A stretch of DNA of 23,436 nt from CAZEID01 sp964512075. Lineage in GTDB: Bacteria; Patescibacteriota; WWE3; 9FT-COMBO-53-11. Location: positions 1-23,436 of the forward strand of contig CAZEID010000005.1 in assembly GCA_964512075.1 (NCBI GenBank), read 5' to 3'. The notes under the pieces were generated by a model, which had not been told where the DNA came from, did not search any database, and saw only the letters and a list, made by a program, of their open reading frames with translations. This document shows positions 1-6,719 of the stretch, piece by piece (positions within the stretch are counted from its first letter, which is position 1; every line of letters begins with the position of its first letter). Both the position numbers and the translations under genes were made by a program.

Positions 1-1
1 C

Positions 2-361
2 TCTTTATTTTGGCCGCTGATGAAAAAGGGTGGGGGAGGGGAGCCGGCCGGGAGAGTGGCCGAGGAAATTAAGAGGAAATTTGGCGAATTTGGCGCATTC
101 CGAGAGCAGTTTTCGGCCGCCGCCGCCGGGGTTTTCGGGAGCGGCTGGGCTTGGCTGGTGGTGGATAAGTCCGGTGATTTGGCGATCATCACTACTCCCA
201 ATCAAGACAGTCCGGTTTCGGTGGGGCAGAAACCGCTTCTGACCTTGGATGTTTGGGAGCACGCTTACTACCTCAAGTACCAAAACCGCCGAGCCGATTA
301 CATCGAGGCCTGGTGGAACGTTGTGAATTGGGAACAAGTCGAAAGCAATTTCTCCTCCTAG
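2..361 (+). CDS. sodA: Superoxide dismutase, Mn-type, C-terminal part (5' end outside window)
   Basis: The enzyme converts superoxide to hydrogen peroxide and oxygen in the cytoplasm. The reading frame is open from the window edge, so the N-terminal helical domain and the first two metal ligands are missing. The 119 visible residues begin SLFWPLM, just after the usual NH of the NHSLFW motif. They include GSGWAWL (visible residues 46-52) and the ligand block DVWEHAYY, with Asp83 and His87 of the visible part as metal ligands. TTPNQDSP carries the Gln (visible 68) that sits there in Mn-type enzymes; Fe-type enzymes usually have a different residue. The end YIEAWWNVVNW is typical. The gene converges on uppS with 37 bases between the stops and no obvious terminator. 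Family assignment is near certain; Mn rather than cambialistic use is inferred from the motif. Confidence 0.95.
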   Translation, partial: SLFWPLMKKGGGGEPAGRVAEEIKRKFGEFGAFREQFSAAAAGVFGSGWAWLVVDKSGDLAIITTPNQDSPVSVGQKPLLTLDVWEHAYYLKYQNRRADYIEAWWNVVNWEQVESNFSS

Positions 362-398
362 TTGAATACTTTGGTCTTAGTTTGCGGGGATCTTGGGA

Positions 399-1117
399 TT
401 ATCGGCCGAATCTTCTTTCCCGTCTTGAATAGTCCCGAAGGGCCTGCTGGAGTTCCGGTTTCTTAAAACCCGGCCAGAATTTTTTGCTGAAGTAGAACTG
501 GGAATTGGCCGTGAGCCACATCATGAAGCCGGCCGACCAGTGGGGTTCTCCGCCGGTTCGGATGACTAAATCTACGTCCGGCAAATTTCCGGTCCAAAGG
601 GCTTTTTTAAGATTCTTAGCGTCCACCGGCTTTTTCGCCCGGCGCAGTTTCTTCAAAGCTTCTAGCATTTCGCGCCGCCCATCGTAAGCCAGCAGAACAG
701 TGAGCTGCCGGTCCTTGAATTTTTTGGTTTGGTTTTGGAGGGTTTCAAGGAGCTGGCAAAGTCTGGGCTCCTTTTTGAGAAATTCTTTCCATCTTCCTAG
801 GAAGCGCACCCGGACTTTCCGACGGGCGAAGTTGCCGGTCCTCAATTGGTGCTCCAGCTCCCGTCCCGCAAAAGCGAGGAGTTTTTGAACCTCTTGGGGG
901 TCCCGCTTAAAGTTGTCTTCGGATCCGCCCCAAAAAGTGAAATAGGGGATTCCTAGGTCGAAAACGGCCGCGACGATCTCGCGAAATCTTTTCGCGCCCT
1001 CGCGGTGCCCTTCCCAGGGGGAAGGCGGCGCGCCCGGGCCCAGCGGCGATTTCCATCTGGGATAATGGCAAGATGGCTGGGGAGTCGGTTTTTTGTTTTC
1101 TGAGTTAGGGTTAGCAC
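399..1117 (-). CDS. uppS: Undecaprenyl diphosphate synthase (isoprenyl transferase), split by an apparent -1 frameshift
   Basis: UppS condenses isopentenyl diphosphate units onto farnesyl diphosphate to make the C55 lipid carrier for cell-wall synthesis. The N-terminal signature HLAIIPDGNRRWARARRLPP, with catalytic Asp in PDGNRRW, is in one frame. The rest, WEGHREGAKRF through FTFWGGSEDNFKR and DLVIRTGGEPHWSAGF, is in the -1 frame. The switch falls in a run of five C (minus strand, 1021-1017). One extra C would give LPPWEGHREGAKRF and a single protein of about 239 residues, close to the usual 240-255. The only in-frame start is GTG at 1117-1115, directly abutting the tRNA 3' CCA, so translation presumably follows tRNA processing; I see no Shine-Dalgarno site. 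Because the gene is normally essential and the rest is well conserved, a lost base in a homopolymer (sequence error or recent mutation) is the likeliest explanation. Confidence 0.88.
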
Positions 1118-1192
1118 TGGTCGGGGTGCGGGGAATTGAACCCCGTACCTCTCGCACCCCATGCGAGCGGTCTACCGATGACCTACACCCCG
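1118..1192 (-). tRNA. tRNA-Pro (anticodon GGG)
   Basis: The minus strand folds into a complete cloverleaf of 75 nt including an encoded CCA. Acceptor stem is CGGGGTG with CACCCCG, discriminator A. D stem is GGTC/GACC with loop ATCGGTA. Anticodon stem is CTCGC/GCGAG with loop ATGGGGT, giving anticodon GGG preceded by T33 and followed by G37. T stem is CGGGG/CCCCG with loop TTCAATT. A C1-G72 first pair, A73 and G37 are usual for proline tRNAs. There is no intron. It lies immediately upstream of uppS on the same strand and downstream of a structured gene-free segment. Confidence 0.95.
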
Positions 1193-1199
1193 TTCTCTA

Positions 1200-1345
1200 G
1201 CGTCTAATTCCACCGCCCCGGGTGGGCTCCCGATGTTTCGCGCTCTGCGCGAACAGTAATGCTCCTCCGTGGGCACTACTGGTTTCCACCCCGATCGCAA
1301 CTGCCCAATTCTACCTGCTTCTCCTTGCGTTTTCCAATTTTACGC
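1200..1345 (-). ncRNA. Candidate structured RNA upstream of tRNA-Pro (unidentified)
   Basis: No protein is supported here, yet the minus strand contains a nested fold. An outer helix GGGTGG/CCACCC (1291-1286 with 1225-1220) encloses two hairpins. The first is AGTAGTG/CATTACT (1280-1274 with 1261-1255) with a 12-nt loop containing GGAGGAG. The second is GTTCGCGC/GCGCGAAAC (1254-1247 with 1243-1235) with loop AGA and one bulged A. A possible -10 box TAAAAT lies just upstream near 1337-1342. It might be a free small RNA such as 6S RNA, a leader of the tRNA transcript, or part of a riboswitch-like element. I could not match it to 5S, SRP RNA, tmRNA, T-box or common riboswitch cores by eye. Confidence 0.35.
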
Positions 1346-1353
1346 CTTATAGT
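1325..1353 (+). promoter_or_regulatory. Possible sigma70-type promoter for the ASCH-like gene
   Basis: TTGCGT (1325-1330) and TATAGT (1348-1353) are spaced by 17 bases. This would start transcription near 1360, about 26 bases before the ATG at 1386. A strong AGGAGG ribosome site (1375-1380) follows, five bases before that ATG. The region also lies upstream of the minus-strand structured RNA, so it may be a divergent promoter region. The -35 match is only moderate. Confidence 0.4.
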
Positions 1354-1385
1354 TAGGTAAATCCTGGAGAAGAGAGGAGGCGGGG

Positions 1386-1730
1386 ATGGTCCTTCGGCGG
1401 TTTCGGTTTGGGGCGGGCTCCCGGGAGATTTTTCGGGAGGCCCGGCATCGGAACGCCATGGTAGCTACTTGGCATTTCAGCAACCTCGGCGTAACCGTGG
1501 GAGAGCTTATTGAGGCGGATTGTTCGGGGGGAGGAGTTTTTCTGCTTAAAGTAGTCGGTTGCGACGACTATTTTCTGGACCAAGTTCCGCCCGAGGCCGC
1601 CGCCCGGTTGGGTTTTGACAGCCCTGCCGCTTTTTGCGAGCGGGTTCATCGGCAGTTTCCTAGTTGCCGCGAGGATGAAGTAGTCAGCGTGATCCAATAC
1701 CGCGTTTTGGCTCAGCGGGGTGGGGGATGA
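1386..1730 (+). CDS. Small protein, possible ASCH-like domain
   Basis: A 114-residue soluble protein of unproven function. The start is well supported by AGGAGG at 1375-1380, five bases before the ATG. The pattern resembles ASCH domains, a fold related to PUA proposed to bind RNA: a basic N-terminal strand followed by RHRNAMVATWHF (residues 20-31), a central hydrophobic strand VFLLKVVGCDDYFLDQV (51-67), the segment AAARLGFDSPAAFCERV (71-87) and a final strand VVSVIQYRVL (99-108). ASCH proteins commonly have a similar helix with a G-F-x-S segment and a closing V-x-V-I-x-F/Y strand. The resemblance is by eye only. It overlaps the next gene by four bases (ATGA), so the two are probably translationally coupled. 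Four cysteines are present but not in a zinc-site spacing I recognise. Confidence 0.6.
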   Translation: MVLRRFRFGAGSREIFREARHRNAMVATWHFSNLGVTVGELIEADCSGGGVFLLKVVGCDDYFLDQVPPEAAARLGFDSPAAFCERVHRQFPSCREDEVVSVIQYRVLAQRGGG

Positions 1731-2152
1731 AACCGGTGCTACTGGTGGTTCTGCAGTGCCCTTGGAGGAGGACTAGTCCGTCGAGGGGTTGGAATTCCCG
1801 GGCTTGGCGCCGGGAATTGTGGTCCTCGCGCGTCGGAGTCCGCTTGCAGGAAGCGTTGCCTCGCGAAATCTTCAAAGTGGTGGTCTGCGATGCTAACCCC
1901 ACCTTAACCGGTTCGCCGGATGAGATTTTTCCCAATGACCGGGTACGCCTCTGCCGATTGATTCAACGCATTCGGCCGGACGTCGTTCTGGCCGGCGGGA
2001 GCCTCGTCCGGAAGGTCGTGGGTGAAATATCACCCGGTGTGCCGGTAGTGACGATTAAGTCTCCTGCCTATCGGTTGCTTTCTCGTCGGAAGGCGGCTGA
2101 GATTAAATCCCAATTGGTGCAGTTGGCAATTGAGCTTCTTTCGAGGCGCTGA
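1727..2152 (+). CDS. Uncharacterised protein, possibly uracil-DNA glycosylase-like
   Basis: A 141-residue protein with no membrane segment. The N-terminal strand MKPVLLVVLQCPWRR (residues 1-15) is followed by a Trp/Arg-rich stretch (22-36), then IFKVVVCDANPTLTGSPDEI (48-67), RPDVVLAGGSLVRKVV (83-98) and VPVVTIKSPAYRLLSRR (105-121). The alternation of hydrophobic strands, the D-A-N-P segment, the R-P-D-V-V-L-A-G-G segment and the late S-P-A-Y-R recall the architecture of small uracil-DNA glycosylase superfamily members, where a late H-P-S type loop contacts DNA. Here His is replaced by Ser. That is an inference; an unrelated alpha/beta protein is possible. The ATG overlaps the previous stop. 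The tail of the coding sequence forms the left arm of a terminator hairpin, so the two genes probably form a closed unit before recA. Confidence 0.6.
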   Translation: MKPVLLVVLQCPWRRTSPSRGWNSRAWRRELWSSRVGVRLQEALPREIFKVVVCDANPTLTGSPDEIFPNDRVRLCRLIQRIRPDVVLAGGSLVRKVVGEISPGVPVVTIKSPAYRLLSRRKAAEIKSQLVQLAIELLSRR

Positions 2153-2193
2153 ACGCCGAATTCGATTCAGCGCCTCTCCCTTTTCTTGCAATT
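2143..2193 (+). terminator. Likely intrinsic terminator overlapping the end of the preceding gene
   Basis: GAGGCGCTGAA (2143-2153) pairs perfectly with TTCAGCGCCTC (2166-2176), an 11-bp stem with a 12-base loop. A pyrimidine-rich stretch with several T runs follows. The left arm includes the stop codon of the preceding gene. It separates the small two-gene unit from recA. Confidence 0.6.
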
Positions 2194-2221
2194 TTTTCCC
2201 AAAGGCATTACCATCAAGAAG

Positions 2222-3247
2222 ATGCCGAAGAAGGCCCCCGCAAAAGAAACTTCACTTAAGCCCGCTAAAACTCAGGCGCTGGAGAGCGCGATTGAGCAAA
2301 TCGAAAAGTCTTTCGGCCGGGGTTCCATTATGAAATTGGGGGAGCAGGTCGCTTCCCATGTAGGGCAGGTTTCCGTGATTCCCACCGGTTCTTTTGGGTT
2401 GGATTTGGCTTTGGGGGTAGGGGGGATCCCCCGAGGAAGGGTGATTGAAATTTTTGGGCCGGAGGCCTCCGGCAAAACAACCCTGGTTCTGCACATGATT
2501 TCTCAAGTGCAAAGGGCGGGAGGAACCGCGGCGTTTGTGGACGCCGAGCATGCTCTCGATCCGGCTTACGCGGAGAGAATTGGGGTGAAGGTAGACGACC
2601 TTTTGCTGTCCCAGCCCGACACTGGCGAGCAGGCCCTGCAGATTACCGAAACCTTGGTGCGTTCCGGCGCCGTGGACCTGGTAGCGATTGATTCCGTGGC
2701 CGCCCTAACCCCCCAGGCCGAGATCGAAGGGGAGATGGGGGACCAGCACGTCGGTCGGCAAGCTCGCCTGATGTCACAAGCGTTGCGGAAGTTGGCCGGA
2801 GTGATTTCAAAGACCAACTCGACCGTGGTCTTTACCAACCAGATTCGGCAGAAGATTGGAGTCTTGTTTGGCAACCCGGAAACTACCCCGGGCGGGTTGG
2901 CGCTAAAGTTTTACTCTTCCGTTCGCTTAGATATCCGCCGGATTGCGACTCTAAAGCAAGGGGAAGAAGCGGTCGGCTCGCGCGTCCGGGTTAAGGTGGT
3001 CAAGAACAAAGTCGCGCCGCCGTTCCGCCAAGCCGAATTCGATATCGTTTTTAATAAAGGGATCGACCGTTGCGGTGAGGTAGTGGATTGGGGAGAGAAG
3101 TACGCCGTTTTGGAAAAGACCGGCGCTTGGTACGAGTTTCGGGGCAAGCGCTTAGGTCAAGGGCGAGAGGCAACTTGCGATTTTATTCGGGAAAATCCGA
3201 AGGTGGCCGAGGAGATCGAAGAGGAAATTCGGAAAAAGGTAAAATAA
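2222..3247 (+). CDS. recA: Recombinase RecA
   Basis: RecA coats single-stranded DNA and drives ATP-dependent homologous pairing, and it triggers LexA-type self-cleavage where an SOS system exists. From the ATG at 2222 the protein is 341 residues, in the usual range. Visible are the N-terminal helix with SFGRGSIMKLG (30-40), Walker A GPEASGKT (79-86), FVDAEHALDP (105-114), Walker B LVAIDS (153-158), loop L1 around EIEGEMGDQHVG (167-178), the FTNQIRQKIGVLFGNPETTPGG stretch (204-225, including loop L2) and KVVKNKVAPPF (258-268). There is no intein. An in-frame TTG at 2186 would add 12 residues, but the ATG gives the more typical N-terminus. The C-terminal tail ends basic (EEIRKKVK), without the strongly acidic tail of the E. 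coli protein. It leads a plus-strand cluster with rny and the YmdB homologue. Confidence 0.98.
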   Translation: MPKKAPAKETSLKPAKTQALESAIEQIEKSFGRGSIMKLGEQVASHVGQVSVIPTGSFGLDLALGVGGIPRGRVIEIFGPEASGKTTLVLHMISQVQRAGGTAAFVDAEHALDPAYAERIGVKVDDLLLSQPDTGEQALQITETLVRSGAVDLVAIDSVAALTPQAEIEGEMGDQHVGRQARLMSQALRKLAGVISKTNSTVVFTNQIRQKIGVLFGNPETTPGGLALKFYSSVRLDIRRIATLKQGEEAVGSRVRVKVVKNKVAPPFRQAEFDIVFNKGIDRCGEVVDWGEKYAVLEKTGAWYEFRGKRLGQGREATCDFIRENPKVAEEIEEEIRKKVK

Positions 3248-3270
3248 AATGGTTGTAGAGATGGGAAAAA

Positions 3271-4494
3271 ATGGAAAAACACCCAATCAAAGATCCTTCT
3301 CAAGATCCCCGAAATTTGGGGAAGTTACCCGTTGAGGAGCTAAAAGAAAAGTATCTCGAAGCCCTGGAGAAGGTCTCTTCGCTATCCCGCGAAGACGCCC
3401 GTAGGATGCTTCTAAAGGAATTGGAGCAGGAGCTTGAGGGTGAAAGGGCCAAGAGAATTGCCGAGGTGGAAGAGAGTCTCAAAGCCGCGGTCGAGGACCG
3501 GGCTCGGGACATTCTCGTCTCGGCGATGGAGCACGCCGCCACTAATTACGTGGCCGAATTCACCGTCTCCGTGGTGGAACTCCCATCCGAGGAATGGAAA
3601 GGGAAGATCATTGGAAAGGAAGGCCGGAACGTGCGGGCGTTTGAGCGAGCAACGGGAGTAGAGCTGGATTTGGAAGAGTCCCCGACCACGGTGCGGATTT
3701 CCTCCTTCGACCCCGTTCGCCGCCATATCGCTCGGTTGGCCTTAGAGCGGTTAATTAAGGAGGATCGTTTCCAGCCGGAAAGCATCGAGGCGGCCGTCGC
3801 GCGCGTGAAGGGAGAGATTGATCAAGAAATTCGCCGGGAAGGGGAGCAGTTGGCGCTCGAGGCGGGGTTGGGAGGGCTTCCCGCCGGGATCATTGAACTG
3901 CTCGGCCGGTTCAAGTTTCGGACTTCTTACGGTCAGAACTTAGCTAAGCACTCTTTGGAGATGGTTAAAATCGCGGGGTATTTAGCGGCCGAAGTTGGCG
4001 CCGACGTGGAGTTAACCAAAGCGGCCGCCCTCTTTCATGACATTGGCAAAGTCGCCACGACCGAGTCGGACGAGCCGCACGATGTTTTGACGCGCAAGAT
4101 TTTAGAGCGGTTCGGCTTCCCGGAGAAGCTAATCAATGCCGCTGCTTCGCACCACGATCGCGAGGAGCGAAGGTCGGTCGAGGCGGAACTGGTCTACATT
4201 GCCGATGCGATCTCCGGTTCCCGCCCCGGGGCGCGCTACGAGGATGTCGAGGGCTACATTAAAAGGATTACGGATTTGGAAAGAATTGCCAAGTCTTTTG
4301 CGGGGGTGGAAGACGCTTACGCCATCTCGGCCGGCCGGGAGCTCCGCGTCATCGTCAAGGCCCGCGAGGTTTCGGACGAACGCGCCGCGCAGTTAGCGCG
4401 GGAGATTGGGCAGCGACTTCGCCAAGAGGTGGTTACTCCCGGGGGTGTTAAGGTCGTGGTGATTCGGGAGTCTCGTTTTGAGGAGCAAGCATAG
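3271..4494 (+). CDS. rny: Ribonuclease Y without the N-terminal membrane anchor
   Basis: RNase Y is an endoribonuclease that starts mRNA decay. The protein is 407 residues against roughly 510-520 for typical family members. The KH domain motif GKIIGKEGRNVRAFE is at 111-125. The HD domain has HSLEM (His227), LFHDIGK (His256-Asp257), SHHD (His294-His295) and the ADAISGSRPGAR segment (311-322). The C-terminal domain ends VKVVVIRES. What is missing is the N-terminal transmembrane helix and most of the long coiled coil; only a short charged helical stretch (about 20-90) precedes KH. An in-frame stop at 3256-3258 rules out a longer form from this sequence. The ATG follows a weak GGGAAAAA purine run. 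It lies 23 bases after recA. The enzyme is therefore predicted to be cytosolic or tethered by a partner. Confidence 0.95.
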   Translation: MEKHPIKDPSQDPRNLGKLPVEELKEKYLEALEKVSSLSREDARRMLLKELEQELEGERAKRIAEVEESLKAAVEDRARDILVSAMEHAATNYVAEFTVSVVELPSEEWKGKIIGKEGRNVRAFERATGVELDLEESPTTVRISSFDPVRRHIARLALERLIKEDRFQPESIEAAVARVKGEIDQEIRREGEQLALEAGLGGLPAGIIELLGRFKFRTSYGQNLAKHSLEMVKIAGYLAAEVGADVELTKAAALFHDIGKVATTESDEPHDVLTRKILERFGFPEKLINAAASHHDREERRSVEAELVYIADAISGSRPGARYEDVEGYIKRITDLERIAKSFAGVEDAYAISAGRELRVIVKAREVSDERAAQLAREIGQRLRQEVVTPGGVKVVVIRESRFEEQA

Positions 4495-4522
4495 TTCGCC
4501 AGAAGCGGAGGGCAGATAGCGG

Positions 4523-5374
4523 ATGGCCATAGGCAAAAAGATGAAAATGCTTTTCATCGGTGACATTGTCGGAAAGCTCGGCCGGCGAACGGTCGCCCAG
4601 GTGTTGCCGGATCTGCGGAGAAAAGAGGGGATTGAGTTTGTCTTAGCCCAGGCCGAAAACGTAACCCACGGGAGGGGAGCGAAACTGGAACACTTGCGAG
4701 AGTTAATGAAGGCGGGGGTGGATTTTTTCACAGCGGGTCCGCACATCTTTTACTTGGATCCGGAGGAGCCTTTCTCCGATCCCACAGTTCCGATTATCCG
4801 CTCTTATAATCTCCCTCCCTCCGCTCCGGGATTAGGATTCAAGGTTGTGACGGTGGAAGGGCGAAAAATTGCGATTTTGAGTCTGCTTGGTCTAGGGAGT
4901 TTAGGGGAGGAGTTGGGAGAAGATGAGCGCAACCGCCGTTGGCTGAACGGGGAGGTGGCCAATCCTTTCGAGGCGGCTCCGATCGCTTTGGGGGAGATCT
5001 CCTCCTTTAGTCCCGACCTAATTTTAGTGGACTTCCACGCCGAGTGGACTTCCGAGAAGCGTGCGCTGGGCTTTTTCCTGGATGGGAAAGTGAGTGTGCT
5101 CGCGGGGACCCACCAGCATGTTCCTTCGGCCGACCCGGTGATTCTTCCCAAAGGAACGGCTTACGTTACCGACCTGGGGATGGTGGGCGCCCGGGATTCG
5201 GTTCTGGGAGTGGAAGCTGAAATCATCATCTCCCGGCTCGCTAGCGGTAATCCGCTACCTTTTAAGTGGGTCGAGCGGGGACCCGCGGTCTTTAATTCGG
5301 TTTTGGTGGAAGTGGGGTCCACCGGTCCGGTGAGCTTTATTAAGAGGATTGATTTGGAGGTGAGATTAGATTGA
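4523..5374 (+). CDS. YmdB-family metallophosphoesterase (TIGR00282 family)
   Basis: The family hydrolyses 2',3'-cyclic nucleotides or related phosphodiesters with a di-metal centre, and in Firmicutes is encoded next to RNase Y as here. The 283-residue protein shows FIGDIVGKLGR (Asp14), AENVTHG (Glu45, Asn46), FHAEWTSEK (His172), AGTHQHVPSAD (His197, His199) and TDLGMVGARDSVLG (216-229). The usual G-N-H motif reads G-P-H (72-74), so the Asn that normally contributes to the metal site is replaced by Pro while the His is kept. The ATG at 4523 has GGAGGG at 4507-4512, ten bases upstream; an internal ATG at 4541 would also give a normal N-terminus. The stop overlaps the HU start (TTGA). Activity may be altered. 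Family assignment is firm, substrate is not. Confidence 0.92.
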   Translation: MAIGKKMKMLFIGDIVGKLGRRTVAQVLPDLRRKEGIEFVLAQAENVTHGRGAKLEHLRELMKAGVDFFTAGPHIFYLDPEEPFSDPTVPIIRSYNLPPSAPGLGFKVVTVEGRKIAILSLLGLGSLGEELGEDERNRRWLNGEVANPFEAAPIALGEISSFSPDLILVDFHAEWTSEKRALGFFLDGKVSVLAGTHQHVPSADPVILPKGTAYVTDLGMVGARDSVLGVEAEIIISRLASGNPLPFKWVERGPAVFNSVLVEVGSTGPVSFIKRIDLEVRLD

Positions 5375-5649
5375 ACAAGACTGCCGTAATTTACGACGTG
5401 GCGCGGGAGGTCGGACTGCCTTTTGCCCGGGCCGAAAAGATTGTGAACTCTTTTCTGGGTGTAGTGGCCCGGGGCCTCGCTAATGGAGAACGGGTCACCC
5501 TAACCGGTTTTGGCACTTTTGAAGTGCGGAAGCGCAAGGCCCGTTTAGGAAGGGTTCCTCGGACGGGACGGCGGGTGACGATTCCGGAGCACTTGACGCC
5601 GGCCTTCATTGCCGGAGTAGGTTTGAAGAAGCAGGTGGAGGGGAGATAG
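5371..5649 (+). CDS. HU-family DNA-binding protein
   Basis: A nucleoid protein that bends and compacts DNA as a dimer. The 92 residues match the family along their length: N-terminal helices with YDVAREVGLPFARAEKIVNSF, then LTGFGTFEVRKRKARLGRVP and the beta-arm PRTGRRVTIPEHLTPAF, ending in AGVGLKKQVEGR. The start is TTG at 5371, supported by GGAGGTGA at 5356-5363 with a seven-base spacer and by the TTGA overlap with the upstream stop, which suggests translational coupling. HU and IHF subunits are hard to tell apart by sequence alone, so I give no symbol. Confidence 0.95.
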   Translation: MNKTAVIYDVAREVGLPFARAEKIVNSFLGVVARGLANGERVTLTGFGTFEVRKRKARLGRVPRTGRRVTIPEHLTPAFIAGVGLKKQVEGR

Positions 5650-5656
5650 CGCTTCT

Positions 5657-5665
5657 TGCTAAACT
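5657..5665 (+). promoter_or_regulatory. Possible extended -10 promoter before the AI-2E-family gene
   Basis: TGCTAAACT lies eight bases before the ATG at 5674, with no good -35 box. The same ten bases, TTGCTAAACT, occur on the minus strand upstream of the unknown gene at 17992-19095. Transcription from it would give a nearly leaderless mRNA. It could be an internal promoter in the recA-to-permease cluster. Confidence 0.3.
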
Positions 5666-5673
5666 AGCTTCCG

Positions 5674-6672
5674 ATGGACAAGCGCTACGAAGTAACCCCC
5701 CGCACCATCATCTTCGGTTTGACGATTTTGGCAGCGGTTTGGGTGTTGGTTCAGATCCGGTTGGTCGTGGTTGCAGTTTTCATTGCGCTGGTCCTTAGTT
5801 TGGCGCTGAATCCGCTGGTGGTTAAGCTCCGCGGTCGAGGAATCCCGCGGCCGATCGGAGTCTTTTTAGTCTTTTTGGTTTTCCTTTTGGTTTTAGGGGG
5901 CTTATTGGCCTACGGTTTTACGCCGCTGGTCAATCAAACTGGTAAGTTCATCCTTAGTCTTCCCCAGTTTTTAGAGCCAATTTTGAATCGGCTGGGACCC
6001 TTGCCGTTCGCCGAGGAGTTACAGCAGCAGCTAGTTTCGCAAGCGACACTTCTCTCCGCGAACATCTTAACGATTGCCGGGAAAATTGTCTCGAATATTT
6101 TCTTCCTTTTGACTGTGATGTTTCTAACTTTTTACCTGCTTTTGGATTGGGAGAATCTTTTGAATCGTTTTGTGGGGATGCTGAACGTGCGCGCGAAGGA
6201 GCGTGTTCGGCGACTGGCGGAAGCAATGGAGCAGCACTTGGGGGGATGGCTCCGGGGGCAGTTAATCTTAATGCTCGCGGTGGGAATTTTGGTTTATTTA
6301 GGGCTCTTGGCCTTGGGGGTGGAGTACGCGGTGCCGTTGGCAGTGATCGCCGGTTTGCTGGAGATTGTTCCAGTGATCGGGCCGATTCTCTCGGCGATCC
6401 CGGCGCTGGTTGTTGGTTTCGGCACCTCCCTGTGGTTGGGGGTTTGGATTGCAATCCTTTACTTGGTGGTGCAGCAGCTGGAGAACTCGCTGATTGTCCC
6501 CAACGTGATGGGAAGGGCGGTGGGCTTCTCGCCTCTAGTAACTTTGTTGATTTTGTTTGCCGGGGGACAGCTTTTCGGCATCGGGGGGGCGGTTCTGGCG
6601 ATCCCCGCGACAATTCTCCTATCGCTTTTGGCTCGGGATATCTTGATTTGGAACCACCAGCGCTCCCGCTAA
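5674..6672 (+). CDS. AI-2E family transporter (PerM/YdiK-like permease)
   Basis: A 332-residue polytopic inner-membrane protein. Hydrophobic segments lie at about 11-50 (two helices with a short turn), 61-83, 137-157, 193-215, 218-250 and 253-322, fitting the usual seven to eight helices. A large hydrophilic loop sits at 84-136. Family signatures are EIVPVIGP (230-237) and PNVMGRAVGFSPL (276-288). Members have been linked to autoinducer-2 export or to sodium/proton antiport, but substrate cannot be read from sequence. It starts 24 bases after HU and is followed directly by a strong terminator, so it is the last gene of the plus-strand cluster. Confidence 0.92.
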   Translation: MDKRYEVTPRTIIFGLTILAAVWVLVQIRLVVVAVFIALVLSLALNPLVVKLRGRGIPRPIGVFLVFLVFLLVLGGLLAYGFTPLVNQTGKFILSLPQFLEPILNRLGPLPFAEELQQQLVSQATLLSANILTIAGKIVSNIFFLLTVMFLTFYLLLDWENLLNRFVGMLNVRAKERVRRLAEAMEQHLGGWLRGQLILMLAVGILVYLGLLALGVEYAVPLAVIAGLLEIVPVIGPILSAIPALVVGFGTSLWLGVWIAILYLVVQQLENSLIVPNVMGRAVGFSPLVTLLILFAGGQLFGIGGAVLAIPATILLSLLARDILIWNHQRSR

Positions 6673-6689
6673 CTTTCGGCCGTTGAACT

Positions 6690-6716
6690 AAAAAATCCGC
6701 CGGCGGCGGATTTTTT
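6690..6716. terminator. Bidirectional intrinsic terminator
   Basis: A symmetrical hairpin: six A, TCCGCC, loop GGC, GGCGGA, six T. Both strands therefore carry a GC-rich stem followed by a T run. It ends the permease transcript on the plus strand and the RNase P RNA on the minus strand. Confidence 0.92.
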
Positions 6717-6719
6717 AGG

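Noticed and set aside
1014..1024. Programmed -1 ribosomal frameshift in uppS
   Set aside because: The C run does not make a good heptameric slippery site and I see no stimulatory hairpin tied to it; a missing base is simpler.
1200..1345. 5S rRNA, SRP RNA, tmRNA or a second tRNA in the gap upstream of tRNA-Pro
   Set aside because: The defining conserved sequences of each are not present by eye; only the hairpins are supported, so I left the family open.
5954..6686. Long open frames of 179 and 219 codons on both strands over the permease gene
   Set aside because: They lie fully within the AI-2E-family gene, have low-complexity Arg/Pro/Gly-rich translations and no family motifs; they are shadows of GC-rich coding sequence.
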